From NCBI GenBank assembly GCA_963281255.1, contig OY725499.1, positions 744,001 to 808,000 on the forward strand: 64,000 nt of DNA. Reading direction: 5' to 3'. This document shows, piece after piece, positions 33,661 to 44,200 of the stretch. The translations under genes and the position numbers were made by a program. Source of the DNA: Aphrocallistes beatrix. Its lineage: Eukaryota > Porifera > Hexactinellida > Sceptrulophora > Aphrocallistidae. Position 1 is the first letter of the stretch, and each line of letters starts with the position of its first letter. A model generated the notes under the pieces. The model saw only the letters and a list, made by a program, of their open reading frames with translations. It was not told the DNA's origin and made no database searches.

Positions 33661-35937
33661 CTAACAAAATGAGTTTTCAGTCTCATTGTATTCGTAGCCG
33701 AAAATGATGAAGTCATCCTTATAAAGCTGATAAAGAGAACGGACAAGTTCAATCGGAATTTTCTCGAACTCTCTTTTGCACTCATTTGAATTTACCTTCG
33801 GCTTCTGCAGTGGGAAATGTATTGGGCCATCTGAATTCGTAGCATGCACGTAGTCCAGTATAGCTTCTGAGTCTTCACTGAGCGTTTCAAACTTTGCAAG
33901 AATGTCATACCTAATGGCGCAAGGCTTACAAATGGAAGTGGCTGGGGCCCAATGGTGATCTAGTGCTTCTCTCCCGGATGCAGCGTTATGGGTCATGACA
34001 TAGCTCAGGAATTCTAGGAATGTGATGCCAAAATTTCTCGATCCAGAAGACAACCTCTTTATCTGTGCAATCTGGTTGTCACTGAGACTGCTCGTGCTGT
34101 TTCCTCCTCTATTCAGCTCTCCTTTTACTCTCGCAATTTCGTGATCCGTTATTCCTGCCAAATGATTTGATCTTATAATTCCTGGCCCGATTACTTCCAA
34201 GTACCATCCTTCCAAAGTAAATTTACTCTTATAGGTTGATAACAATCGCTCAAATGGATTCCTTGTTATCATAAATTTTGTGTATGTTTGGTATCGCTTC
34301 GCTGTATCCTTTTGACCGAGTTTATTCACGAGAGAAATCTCTTTCCAGATTTTATGAGATTCTGGCAAAAAAACTTCAAAGTGCATATCCTCTCCAAGCA
34401 TTTTAATATACAATTCAAGCCAAGTGGTTGAGCTCACTTTCGGTACCATACACTCCAGTAATTCGAACTCGTCATTGAACAGTACATTATCGTAGCCTAC
34501 TCCCACATTATATCTTACAGTGCTTGCTGGTGGAAAAGCTTTGCAGTGTTCTTCCATTCTCTCGAGCCGTTCCATAAATCTTGCATGCTCACTATTGAGT
34601 GGATGAAGCCCTTTCTCTCTCATTCTGTTGCGATACGCATCGCTGAATTGGATTATGGGTTTATTGACAGTAACTAGAACCTCTTCATTCCAATTGTCTC
34701 TGTACTCTTCCCACGAACTGTTGACTTTCTGTTGAACATCTGTGATAGGATTGGGCCCTTGACTAGTTATTGTGATAGGGTTGAGATTTTGTTCATCAGG
34801 GACTGCAATGGGATTTTGTTCGTCAGGGACAGCAATGGGATTTTGTTCGTCAGGGACAGCAATGGGATTTTGTTCGTCAGGGACAGGAATAGGATTTTGT
34901 TCGTCAGAGACAGCAATGGGATTTTGTTCGTCAGGGACAGCAATGGGATTTTGTTCGTCAGGGACAGCAATGGGATTTTGTTCGTCAGGGACAGCAATGG
35001 GATTTTGTTCGTCAGGGACAGCAATAGGATTTTGTTCGTCAGGGACAGGAATAGGATTTTGTTCGTCAGAGACAGCAATGGGATTTTGTTCGTCAGGGAC
35101 AGGAATAGGATTTTGTTCGTCAGGGACAGGAATAGGATTTTGTTCGTCAGAGACAGCAATGGGATTTTGTTCGTCAGGGACAGCAATAGGATTTTGTTCG
35201 TCAGGGACAGGAATAGGATTTTGTTCGTCAGAGACAGCAATGGGATTTTGTTCGTCAGGGACAGGAATAGGATTTTGTTCGTCAGAGACAGCAATGGGAT
35301 TTTGTTCGTCAGGGACAGCAATGGGATTTTGTTCGTCAGGGATAGCAATGGGATTTTGTTCGTCAGGGACAGCAATGGGATTTTGTTCGTCAGAGACAGC
35401 AATGGGATTTTGTTCGTCAGGGACAGCAATGGGATTTTGTTCGTCAGGGATAGCAATGGGATTTTGTTCGTCAGGGACAGCAATGGGATTTTGTTCGTCA
35501 GGGACAGCAATGGGATTTTGTTCGTCAGGGACAGGAATAGGATTTTGTTCGTCAGAGACAGCAATGGGATTTTGTTCGTCAGGGACAGCAATGGGATTTT
35601 GTTCGTCAGGGACAGGAATAGGATTTTGTTCGTCAGAGACAGCAATGGGATTTTGTTCGTCAGGGACAGCAATGGGATTTTGTTCATCAGCTGTAGGATT
35701 GTTACTTTGTTTATTAATGATAGGATCGGAGTCTTGTTTGTCAATTTTTGTGATAGAATCGGAGTCCTGTTTGTCAATTTTTGTGATAGGATTGAGGTCA
35801 TGGTTTTCAATTATAGTGATAAGGTTGAGATTTTGTTTGCCAGCTGTATCGAGAGAAGTCATTTTCAACAAAAGTGAAAACATCAGGCTTATCAATATGA
35901 TGAATATGAGAAACTTTTTTCTTCGATTGAAATTCAT
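33661..35937 (-). CDS. Golgi carbohydrate sulfotransferase (CHST8-14-like), copy B with expanded stem repeat
   Basis: Intact and intronless, 758 residues from the ATG at 35937. The signal anchor and the catalytic domain are nearly identical to copy A, with the same PKVSSTTW, RNPFERLLSTYKSKF and DHHWAPATSICKPC motifs, so the enzymatic function should be the same. The difference is the stem: about 34 tandem copies of the 9-residue unit (variants PDEQNPIAV, SDEQNPIPV, PDEQNPIAI) against 4 in copy A, plus an 11-residue extra SITKIDKQDSD-like unit. The repeat is acidic, Pro-containing and probably extended, so it would hold the catalytic domain far from the Golgi membrane or offer a new interaction surface. 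The upstream 120 bases including the palindrome match copy A, so both may be expressed alike. Confidence 0.9.
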   Translation of the reverse strand: MNFNRRKKFLIFIILISLMFSLLLKMTSLDTAGKQNLNLITIIENHDLNPITKIDKQDSDSITKIDKQDSDPIINKQSNNPTADEQNPIAVPDEQNPIAVSDEQNPIPVPDEQNPIAVPDEQNPIAVSDEQNPIPVPDEQNPIAVPDEQNPIAVPDEQNPIAIPDEQNPIAVPDEQNPIAVSDEQNPIAVPDEQNPIAIPDEQNPIAVPDEQNPIAVSDEQNPIPVPDEQNPIAVSDEQNPIPVPDEQNPIAVPDEQNPIAVSDEQNPIPVPDEQNPIPVPDEQNPIAVSDEQNPIPVPDEQNPIAVPDEQNPIAVPDEQNPIAVPDEQNPIAVPDEQNPIAVSDEQNPIPVPDEQNPIAVPDEQNPIAVPDEQNPIAVPDEQNLNPITITSQGPNPITDVQQKVNSSWEEYRDNWNEEVLVTVNKPIIQFSDAYRNRMREKGLHPLNSEHARFMERLERMEEHCKAFPPASTVRYNVGVGYDNVLFNDEFELLECMVPKVSSTTWLELYIKMLGEDMHFEVFLPESHKIWKEISLVNKLGQKDTAKRYQTYTKFMITRNPFERLLSTYKSKFTLEGWYLEVIGPGIIRSNHLAGITDHEIARVKGELNRGGNSTSSLSDNQIAQIKRLSSGSRNFGITFLEFLSYVMTHNAASGREALDHHWAPATSICKPCAIRYDILAKFETLSEDSEAILDYVHATNSDGPIHFPLQKPKVNSNECKREFEKIPIELVRSLYQLYKDDFIIFGYEYNETENSFC
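34786..35692 (-). repeat. 27-bp coding VNTR, about 34 copies
   Basis: Each 27-bp unit encodes DEQNPI(A/P)V(P/S). Variants differ by one or two bases and cluster in patterns (SDEQNPIPV followed by PDEQNPIAV), which suggests block-wise expansion. Because 27 is divisible by 3 and the unit lacks stops, other frames on both strands also stay open; these are not genes. Confidence 0.95.
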
Positions 35938-35986
35938 TGTAAAATCGCACAAACAAAACGAAGTTGAAATTGTACATTAAAAACGC

Positions 35987-36002
35987 ACAAGTATATACTT
36001 GT
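35987..36002. promoter_or_regulatory. Conserved 16-bp palindrome upstream of sulfotransferase B
   Basis: Same perfect palindrome as at 29269-29284, here 50 bases upstream of the ATG of copy B. Confidence 0.5.
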
Positions 36003-36059
36003 CAGATCAGAGCCTAATCAGGTTCCAATACGATTACATCACTGATCTTGGAATGTTTC

Positions 36060-36588
36060 TCATTTTAGAGTCTAGGAAGAGTTGATTAGAATTTCTGGGT
36101 TTCGTTCAATTAATTAATTATTAAAACCCTGCAATGCCTTTGGGGTCAAAGGTATAAATAGAAATGACCCCATTTTCATTTTCACTTTCAGTTCACTTTC
36201 AATTTACTTTCACTTTCGCTATGGGCATGCAAGTGTTAACCCGCGGTTGGCTAGGAATGTTGAAAGTGAAAATGAAAGTACATTGAAAGTGAAAATGAAA
36301 GTGGGGTTTTCTCTATTTATACTTTTGAGACCTAGCCAGGCGAGGGATATATATTATTAAATGTCTTCATTGTATGCATGTCATCATCCATCGCTATCAG
36401 AGAACGTACTTGCCAATTTTATCAAATGTGAGCCTACAGACATTCCAAATATCTCTGCAAACTCTCTACACCTCTTGGAAATAAATACAACAAAACAATT
36501 TTAACTTTTCTATGTTTTAAGCTCGGTAACATAAAAATTGAGAATTGTATCAGTGTATGCAACTTGAAAAATTCTCAAAAGAATTGTT
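36060..36588. other. Intergenic after the duplicated unit
   Basis: Similarity with unit A ends at about 36059. Then come CTTTCA-rich repeats at 36120-36235 (TATAAATAGAAATGACCCC, like the element at about 26661) and the 107-bp element below. No gene. Confidence 0.6.
36240..36346. mobile_element. piggyBac-like micro-MITE, 107 bp, copy 1
   Basis: TTAA precedes CCCGCGGTTGGCTAGG, and the right end CCTAGCCAGGCGAGGG is its imperfect reverse complement. The interior is GAAAGTGAAAATGAAAGTG repeats. The right TTAA has decayed. An almost identical 107-bp copy is at 38877-38983. Confidence 0.7.
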
Positions 36589-36589
36589 C

Positions 36590-37035
36590 TAAAATTGAAC
36601 AGTAAACTCATAACTACTGTAACTAGGGAGATCAATATTTAATGGGGAAATCCACCAGACTCTATGATTATCCATTTGGCATGGCGTGGCATTGAATTGC
36701 AGTATGGGGATGAAGAAAAAGTCTTGTGTCGCGTCACTAAAGTTCAACTCTCTTTTCAGTTCTTTGATCGTGGTGGGTCCTCTTTTCAAAATTTCTCATT
36801 TTAACCACAACCGAACATGTTTTCAATCGGGTTCAGATCTAGACTTTGTGATGGCCATGGGAGTTGTTTAGGGATATTTTAGCGAGGAATACCTTGGAAT
36901 CTTGGAGGTATGGTCGCTTGGGATCATTATCCATGACAACACGCCATTGTTCCCGGTGAAAGCCTCCGGCCTGAGTTAGTAAATGACCTAGTATCCGCAC
37001 AAACATCTCACTATGCATATTCTCAGTACATATTG
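36590..37035 (-). pseudogene. Tc1-like transposase remnant (DDE domain)
   Basis: On the minus strand MDNDPKRP (the conserved second-Asp motif), then in a shifted frame WPSQSLDLNPIENMFG, then a C-terminal piece RGPTTIKELKREL. These are signature motifs of Tc1/mariner transposases, with frameshifts and stops between them. The N-terminal DNA-binding half is missing. Confidence 0.85.
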
Positions 37036-37039
37036 CCAG

Positions 37040-37376
37040 AACCGGCGCCACTCGTCTGGTTAGCACTGTTAAACTAAGTTGACGAATTCATTGAAAGATG
37101 ATGAAGAATTATGAATTATCCAATTAATGAATTATTCAAAATCTCAAACATTAGTGCAGATTCTATGCCCAAAAGTGGTTAAAAGGTTCCTCATGTTATA
37201 TACCTCTCATTGCTCAGTCCCTAAGCGAAATATCAATTTTTTTTCATTATTTTAGTTTCAAAATTTGAGTAATTCATTGATAATTCATGAATTAGTCAAC
37301 TTAGCTGTTAAACCACAACTTTTCAAAAGTGGTTAGGTAAAACCAGACCACTTCTAAAACCGTGGTGTCGGCGCTG
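37040..37376. mobile_element. hAT-like element of the CGGCGCCAC family, interrupted by another hAT MITE
   Basis: AACCGGCGCCACTCG at the left and GTGGTGTCGGCGCTG at the right match the termini of 19749-19894. Flanks ATTGCCAG and TATTGCAG look like a decayed 8-bp duplication. The 37074-37304 element sits in its middle. Confidence 0.75.
37074..37304. mobile_element. hAT-like MITE of the CTARGTTGAC family, 231 bp
   Basis: CTAAGTTGACGAATTCAT pairs with ATGAATTAGTCAACTTAG. The 8-bp target duplication CTGTTAAA is perfect at 37066-37073 and 37305-37312. A relative is at 51416-51683. Confidence 0.9.
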
Positions 37377-37832
37377 ATATTGCAGAGTGGAAATGTCTCC
37401 ATTGAGCTAAATCCTGCCCACACTCGTTAATTCTGGGAACATGTCTAGTTGCTGGAACTACTCGAGTTTCATTGGATTTTGTTTACATTCCAGTTTTACC
37501 TCTGGAAAGCCAAACCGACATCCCATCTGCAAATACGGTTTGTTCCCACAACCAATGATATGCATATGGTAGCCATGTCCTGTCCTTGAAACGAGTTCAA
37601 AAATTCCCGCCCCATTCCTCAGAGTTGGAATCGGGTACAGGTTCAGGTTAGGTTGGGCTAAAATCGAGTCGAGCCTCCCGCAGGAATTGTAGACTTACAG
37701 TGCGGATATTTCACTACCGATCTTACTATCCCCTCCTAAGACAGCCGAGGCACTGGAGTTGCCAGCACCCAAGCACAAATTATATTATTGAATTTATATT
37801 CACAATAGAACAACCGGTATATAGTGGTAGTA

Positions 37833-38455
37833 CACTGCCGGTCAAAAAGAATTGCTCAAAATGTTTACCCAAATTCGATTGATTTTCACAATGATAGCTC
37901 GCCCCTCGTAACTTTCTCTGGACTGTTGAAGTGAAATTTTTTACCGAATATTCTGATAATACTTCGGTTCTTATATGAATAGCAGTCTTAAATCGATCCC
38001 TTTTGCCTTTTCTGACTAATAAGCTGTCTTACCTTTTGGTTGTGACACGAGGCCTACCCGAATAGTGAGGTCTCTTACCGAGCAAGTCAGTCCATGTTTC
38101 CTTAGGATCTCACCTACGCTTTTTTGGTTACACTCAACCATTTTAGCTACCTCTCTCTGAGAATGGCCGTTTTCAGATACAATATCAGGTTTGCCAGATT
38201 TTCAAAGGAAATTCGGGGTTTCGAAGACATTGAAAATTCGATAAATACTGATAAATTGTAATAAAGAGTAGAAAAGTGAAAAAGACAAATTATTCAAATA
38301 TAATGAATGAAATATCTGTATTACGGTATCACTTAGTAAAATTAACAAAGATGCATAAGATTTCGCAAGAAAGAAACTATCTAGTGAGTCGAAACAATTT
38401 GACGTTTAGTATACCGTATATATTGCTTTTGAGCAATTCTTTTTGACCGGCACTG
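37833..38455. mobile_element. Tc1-like element with transposase N-terminal remnant
   Basis: CACTGCCGGTCAAAAAGAAT and ATTCTTTTTGACCGGCACTG bound the element with TA outside, 623 bp. On the minus strand at about 38190-37990 are frames reminiscent of the paired-like HTH and linker of a Tc1 transposase (REVAKMVECNQKSVGEIL, later LISQKRQKGSI), split by a frameshift. Internally deleted and inactive. Confidence 0.8.
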
Positions 38456-39879
38456 TATATAGAATACACTAGTCGGGTTTGAAAGTTCATAAATATATTC
38501 GGTTCGGGGGTGGGAACTCTGCCACGCCTTACTCAGCATATACGATATATTATGTATATGACACCTTTAGTTTACTTCTTTTATGATTTTTTCTGTGTTT
38601 CGTAAATTTAAACCCATTGTGTTTGTAGAGTCTACAAACACAATGGACAAATTGAAACAGGTTTTGCATGGTAAGAATAGCACATGTATTCTGTTCTATT
38701 CTGCTCCATCCCTGTCTAAGAACTACACATGAACTGAACTAATACGAATAGAGATACAAAGGAATTCCTGATATTTTCTTACAACAAATAATAGTAACGA
38801 GGTAAATAGGTAAACAAAAAAGGAACTAAGATTTAAGCATTGAATAAACAAATCACAATTTTAGGTCTTTTATTAACCCGCGGTTGGCTAGGAATGTTGA
38901 AAGTGAAAATGAAAGTACATTGAAAGTGAAAATGAAAGTGGGGTTTTCTCTATTTATACTTTTGAGACGTAGCCAGGCGAGGGTTTTAAAGATTCCTCCA
39001 AAGTACAAACTCTAAGAGTGACAGAATATAGCTTAAGATTTTCTATTGGGGTGTCCTAGCAACCTGGAAGCTGACAACATTTGCTTCCTAATTTGTCCTG
39101 ATTCTTCTAATTTATCGTTCGAGAAATATAAACTCAGAGGACACCCCTCTGAACGGCGTGACTAGGCTCTGATTACTGGGTGGGCATATTCCTGACAGGT
39201 CTTATAGATTAGCCAATAATGACTCCTGAGCGAGCAAAGCGAGTCACTAAGATCTAGGGACATAGGCTTCAGTAGTTTTTAAAAATTACTGTAACAAAGA
39301 CAGATTTTGCGGTAAGAGAACTCTATTGCAGTGACAGAGACAGTCTGCCAGTTCGGGATTCGTAGCCTCCCATGACCCCTTCCACATGCCACTGAAGATA
39401 AGACATTATAATAAGCATGATGCAGAACAGACAACAAGCAATAATTCCTTTGTATGTTTTTGAGGGCTTTTGAAGCAATGTAGTTCCCTCATTTATTTAT
39501 TCTTAATGAAATAATTGCAAATTTGGGGATTCGTTAATGTTTCTTTGCACACAAACACTTCCCTGAAGCTGTCTATATTGTCTGTGTTCGAGAACAGAAA
39601 TTGTGCAATTATGGGATGACTTTACTCCAATAAAAAAAGTACAATTAAAAAGTACTAATTTCAAAAATTGACAAAAGTATTTAAATCTTGATTGTGATCA
39701 TTTTGATTCGATTGCTCAGTTTGTTCCTATAATGCGGAGTACTCCCAAGCAATTGTACATTGTATATATATTTGAATTTTATCATAGTACATATAAAGCA
39801 ATAAAAGGATTATGTGTATATTTCCAAGAAACAACAATAATTTGATGAATTGTTTAAAATTCCATTTCTGTCTGAGAGT
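38456..39879. other. Intergenic with scattered repeats, no gene seen
   Basis: Holds the 38877-38983 micro-MITE, a GAGGACACCCC-type repeat at about 39040-39175 related to 23990-24180, and a CTCCTGAGCGAGCAAAGCGAG hairpin-like word near 39225 that could be another Helitron-type end. The remainder is AT-rich. Confidence 0.55.
38877..38983. mobile_element. piggyBac-like micro-MITE, 107 bp, copy 2
   Basis: TTAA then CCCGCGGTTGGCTAGG; the right end is TAGCCAGGCGAGGG followed by TTTTAA. It has the same length as 36240-36346 with very few differences. Confidence 0.75.
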
Positions 39880-41060
39880 ACACTGCGTTTACGGAACTGC
39901 CAGGCCAGTTCTCCATTCATCCACGACATTATTTCAGTCCAATGATTCGGCATATCTTATGGCTGATAGGAACGCCAGATGATTAAGCGCTTCTGTGCCA
40001 CAGTCGCACTCAAATAAATTTTGAGACGACGAAGTGGGAGGAGCTATTTTCTGGAGAACAAGTGGTCCCAGGCATCAGAGCACAGCGAACCACAGAGACA
40101 AGTCCTGCAGCACTGCCAGAGTCTCGTTCCAGCCACGGACACCCTACAGCTCTGCTGAGGTGCACAGTCAGTGTCTGAGACTTCTCGTAGAAGCTAACTG
40201 CCTTGTCTGTCTACGAAATCTCACGCTGGAACCTTCTGTATACCTGTGAACAGACACCACGATCTCACCATCCATTCAGACAATGCAGACCCGGAGACAC
40301 TTCTTACACACTTACCAAACCTCCAGGGATCCCTGGATTATCTAGGAATTTCCTTGGATCGCGAAATTCGAAATTTAACCTGTCTATTGATTCGTGCCAG
40401 TTTAGTTTAAAATTAAAAATACAATAACATCCAGGGATTTCTCGCTCCTAAAATGTAAGGAAATTTTCAAGAGGGTTGGCAAGTATGCCGCAGAGCAGTC
40501 GCTACCTGAGTGGAGTGAATAATACGGAAAGCTAATACGTCCAAATAGAACCATCACTATTCCTAGGCAGCTCTCCATTGAGCAGACTACGAGGAATGAT
40601 GAAGAGCTGTCCAATTGCGTCCAAGACCTCCTGGAACATCTCCTGTGACTGCGTCACAGAATGGTTGGAGATCTCTGCATCCGAGTGTGGCCTCAATCCA
40701 ACAATTCACGACGAAGCTGTCTGGCAGACTCGTGGCACTCTGCTCGCTTCCTCCCTCTCGGCACAGTCGGAGACTCAGACCGAGACCTCCGTCTTCCATC
40801 GCGCGAGTCGAGTCAGCAGCTGCGTACAACTCTTGAGCAGATTCCTCCGATCCTGCGGCAGTCAATGCTGACAGCAGCTGGTTCTACTTGGCGGAAACTT
40901 CCGTTATTGAGAGCGACGGTTTCTGAAGTGCACACTGGGTGAAGTGGACCAAGTGGAACAACTTCTGTACCAGGAGAACTTCTCAGAATCGCAAGGAAGC
41001 TACTCTGTCAGACATCCTTCTTCGTCTCCACGCGTCAGTCGCTCGGCTTGAGATTGTCTG
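39880..41060 (+). other. Unresolved GC-richer block, possibly a decayed coding or retroelement segment
   Basis: Base composition jumps compared with its surroundings at 40030-40310 and 40560-41060. Plus-strand frames show coding-like stretches such as EQTTRNDEELSNCVQDLLEHL and LGEVDQVEQLLYQENF, but in different frames with stops between. The dispersed repeat at 40305-40490 interrupts it. I cannot name a family; a gag-like retroelement part or a dead host gene are both possible. Confidence 0.4.
40305..40490. repeat. Dispersed repeat with CTTACCAA termini
   Basis: ACTTACCAAACCTCCAGGGA at the left and GAGGGTTGGCAAGTATG at the right are inverted. The body (GGATCGCGAAATTCGAAATT, AATAACATCCAGGGATTT) recurs at about 63195-63385. 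A typical non-autonomous DNA element. Confidence 0.7.
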
Positions 41061-41267
41061 CTGGTTTTCAGGTTTTAATTATCAACCATAAAAGATCTAC
41101 TGCATCAATTAAAATATTTTTATAGAACCCAGTTTCTAGTTTAGTTAAATAAAAATAATCATTCATTATAGAATATTGAATAAAGGAAAACAACCACAAA
41201 TTGAAATTAGGGTGAGTAACGAGATAAACACGAAAACATAAATATACATATTTTAGGTGTCAATAAA

Positions 41268-44200
41268 CTAATCATCAACTGTAAGAGTTACTGAATATAG
41301 TTTAGCTGTTCGTGTCAGAAGTAGGACGGGTTCAGGATCTGGAGTAGAGAGGTTATTATATTTCATGACTAGCTTCGTTAGCTGTAGTAGAGTCGGTATG
41401 AGGTGTTTGAGAGCCTTGCAACAGTTGGAATTGAGGTTACAGCTCCATATTTCTAAACACCGGATAGTAGGATGGTACATGAGTCCTATACACAGATGTA
41501 ACCACACAATATCATCTAGTGGAACATCAAATAGATCCAAATAGACTAAAGATTTGAGTCTACTCACTGCTGCACCGAAGAGAGCGACATCATCATGTTG
41601 TAGCTCAGTCTTCCATAGTCGAAGAATTACTAAGTTGGTACAGGCTGCTATTGAGCTGAAGAATTCATTCCAACTAGTTAGTCCAACACTCTGCAAATGA
41701 GACAAGTACAATCCTCTCAGAGTGTGTTGGTTAGTATTCAGGACGTGTAAGAGAAGATCTTTATGTCCGCTGTCTGTAGGTTCATCATTAGAACTTAGTT
41801 CTAGGTATTTGAGTCCGGATAGACTGTAGATGTAAGGTAGCAGTGAGTAGAGATCTCCTTCAAACAATCCTATCTCCTGTAGATTGGAGAGTCGAGGGAG
41901 TAGCGTTTGTAACTGTTGTTCATACCCAATAATATCGTAGAGGTATAAAGCAGTGAGCTGTGTAGCAGTACAGAGAAGTGGAATCATGGTGTCGTATTCT
42001 GTGGAATCACTGGGAATATAATACAAGTTATCAGTGCAATTCAATTGATTGCCTATCTGCTGAACAAAATTAGGCGGGAATTCTGTCTGATTAAAACACA
42101 GACTCGTGGATAGTTGGAATAGTTGAGAAGAAGACACATGAACAGCTGATTCAGTGTCTGTGAGGTCACAACGAGTAAGGTGCAAACTAAGCTTAGTGCC
42201 AGGAGGTAGCTGAATCTCTTCGAGGACTCTACTGTAAGAAGAGAGAGTAGAAAAGTATGTATCGTAGAACTTCACTGCTAAGTAGCTTAGGGAACAAGTG
42301 TCCAGGTGCTCCAGTAATGAACGGAACTGAGATGGAGAAACGTAGCGTGAATCGAAATAGAGTAGTTGGATGGAATGGAGGAGACGTCCTGATTTCACGA
42401 AACATTCCCACCCATTAGGAGATATGGGATTAGCAAAATAGAAGTGGAGAGACTGTGGAAGGAAGCGACGGAAATTAGGAAATGATTCAGAAATTGATTC
42501 ACAGTTACATTCAAACACCATTTCAGATAAAACCACGAATTTGTTCGTAAATTCAATCCAGTCAGTAAACTCAAGAAATTGGAAATAGTTGAGTTGGATC
42601 AACATTGGCATGTGAAACATGGAAATCGGGGTAGTTGGTAGGAATTTGAATAAAATGGAGAGAATCAGGTCCGCCTCCTCACACAATAAACCACACAAAA
42701 ACCTCACCACCATCTTAAACACTGAAAAGTTATCATCACTATTCACGATGTAGCGAGTGCTCAAACATTGGTCTCTCCATGAACAATTGCGCAACCAGTT
42801 GGCACCCACGAATTCTTCAATGGTCAGGTGGGAAAAACACCACACACGGACAATTTTGCCATGAGGGAGCTTCTTAATGTGCTCTTCTGCCAGGCCCAAG
42901 CACTGGCATGCCTGATCTACGCCGTCCACGTTAAGGAGGATGTCCTTCGTGGAGGTCAGTTCTCGACTGGACACGCCGAGATAGGCTACCTCGCCGATGC
43001 GATGCAGACAATCCACTACATCTGGATGCATTTGGGGAAACAACTGTTTCTTGGCCAGGTGCTTCAAGTTCATTCGTGACAGTTGTCGCCTGATGAGGTA
43101 GCTGATCAACTCTGTGTAGAGGAGTGTGAGGGTGAACGCGCTCACATTATCATTTCCACGAACGAGGGCTGCGAATAGAGACGCGTTGACTGGCACGAGA
43201 GAGAGTTGGTTCATCTCATCGTGGAGGTGGATTAAACCCTTCAACTGATCCAGTTTCCTCTTTTCTGGCAGTTGGATGCGGAAGTAGAGGTCTCGGTTCT
43301 CAGGGGAGAATCCGAGGACCTGATAGAAACGGTCAAAGTCGAGTTGGAAGTTGGAGGAAATTGTTGTATAAGCACCTGGACGGCTCGTCACGAGGATGGT
43401 GGAGGATTTTAGGACTTTTCTCGTGAGGAGAAGGAACAGGAGTGTCTGATTGAAGGGAACTTCTTTGGTATACTCGTCGATACTGTCAATGATAATGAGA
43501 AGTCCTTCACCGTCTGAATCGACGAGATGCTGAGACAGGTCAGAACGCCAGCTGGCATCGACTGGCATGGATAAGCAGAGCCAGGTTTGGATGAACTCTG
43601 CATTTATGCCAACAGACACTTTCTTGCTCTGTTCCATTTGGTGCCATTCTGCGTTCCGACACGGAATGGAAACAGCGAAGGAGAATTGAGGAAGTTTGTT
43701 TTGTCCAAAACGAAGGCCTATCCTATGGCAAAGAAATGTCTTGCCGCTGCCAGGATTCCCGATGAGGCACCAGATTTCCGGATTTGAGGGAAAATATTCT
43801 TTTATTTCAATGTCAAAATCGACAGGTGTGATGTCGATTTCTTTACTGGCGATTTTACGCATAAATTCAATTTCATTGTAGGTAGTCTCGTCCTCTGGAT
43901 TCACTAATCTGGGCTCTTCTTTGATGATCGTCAGAGGAACGAAAACGGATTCGAGATCTACTTCTTCCTCGTCATCAAGCATTTGTTGGACTTTCTTGTT
44001 CTGAAGTTCGAGGTATTTCATGAGGGAAACATTCCATTTAGCGAGATCCTTCTCCAGGGAGTTGATATGTTTTGAGAAATTTGACATCAAGTCAGGAATT
44101 CGTGACAAAACCTGTTTATGTTTGTGTACGGAGATTGAAACATCTTCACGCTTAATGACTGACATTAGTTGAGTCAATGGAGCTAGGTCAGCGGTGATAA

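Noticed and set aside
34732-35980. Long open frames on both strands across the sulfotransferase B repeat (e.g. repeated FCSSGTAMG or LLSLTNKIP peptides)
   Set aside because: They exist only because the 27-bp unit is a multiple of three and stop-free in several frames; the real frame is fixed by the flanking catalytic and anchor domains.
42828-43881. Several plus-strand frames over the NLR
   Set aside because: Antisense of a gene with complete NACHT motifs on the minus strand.
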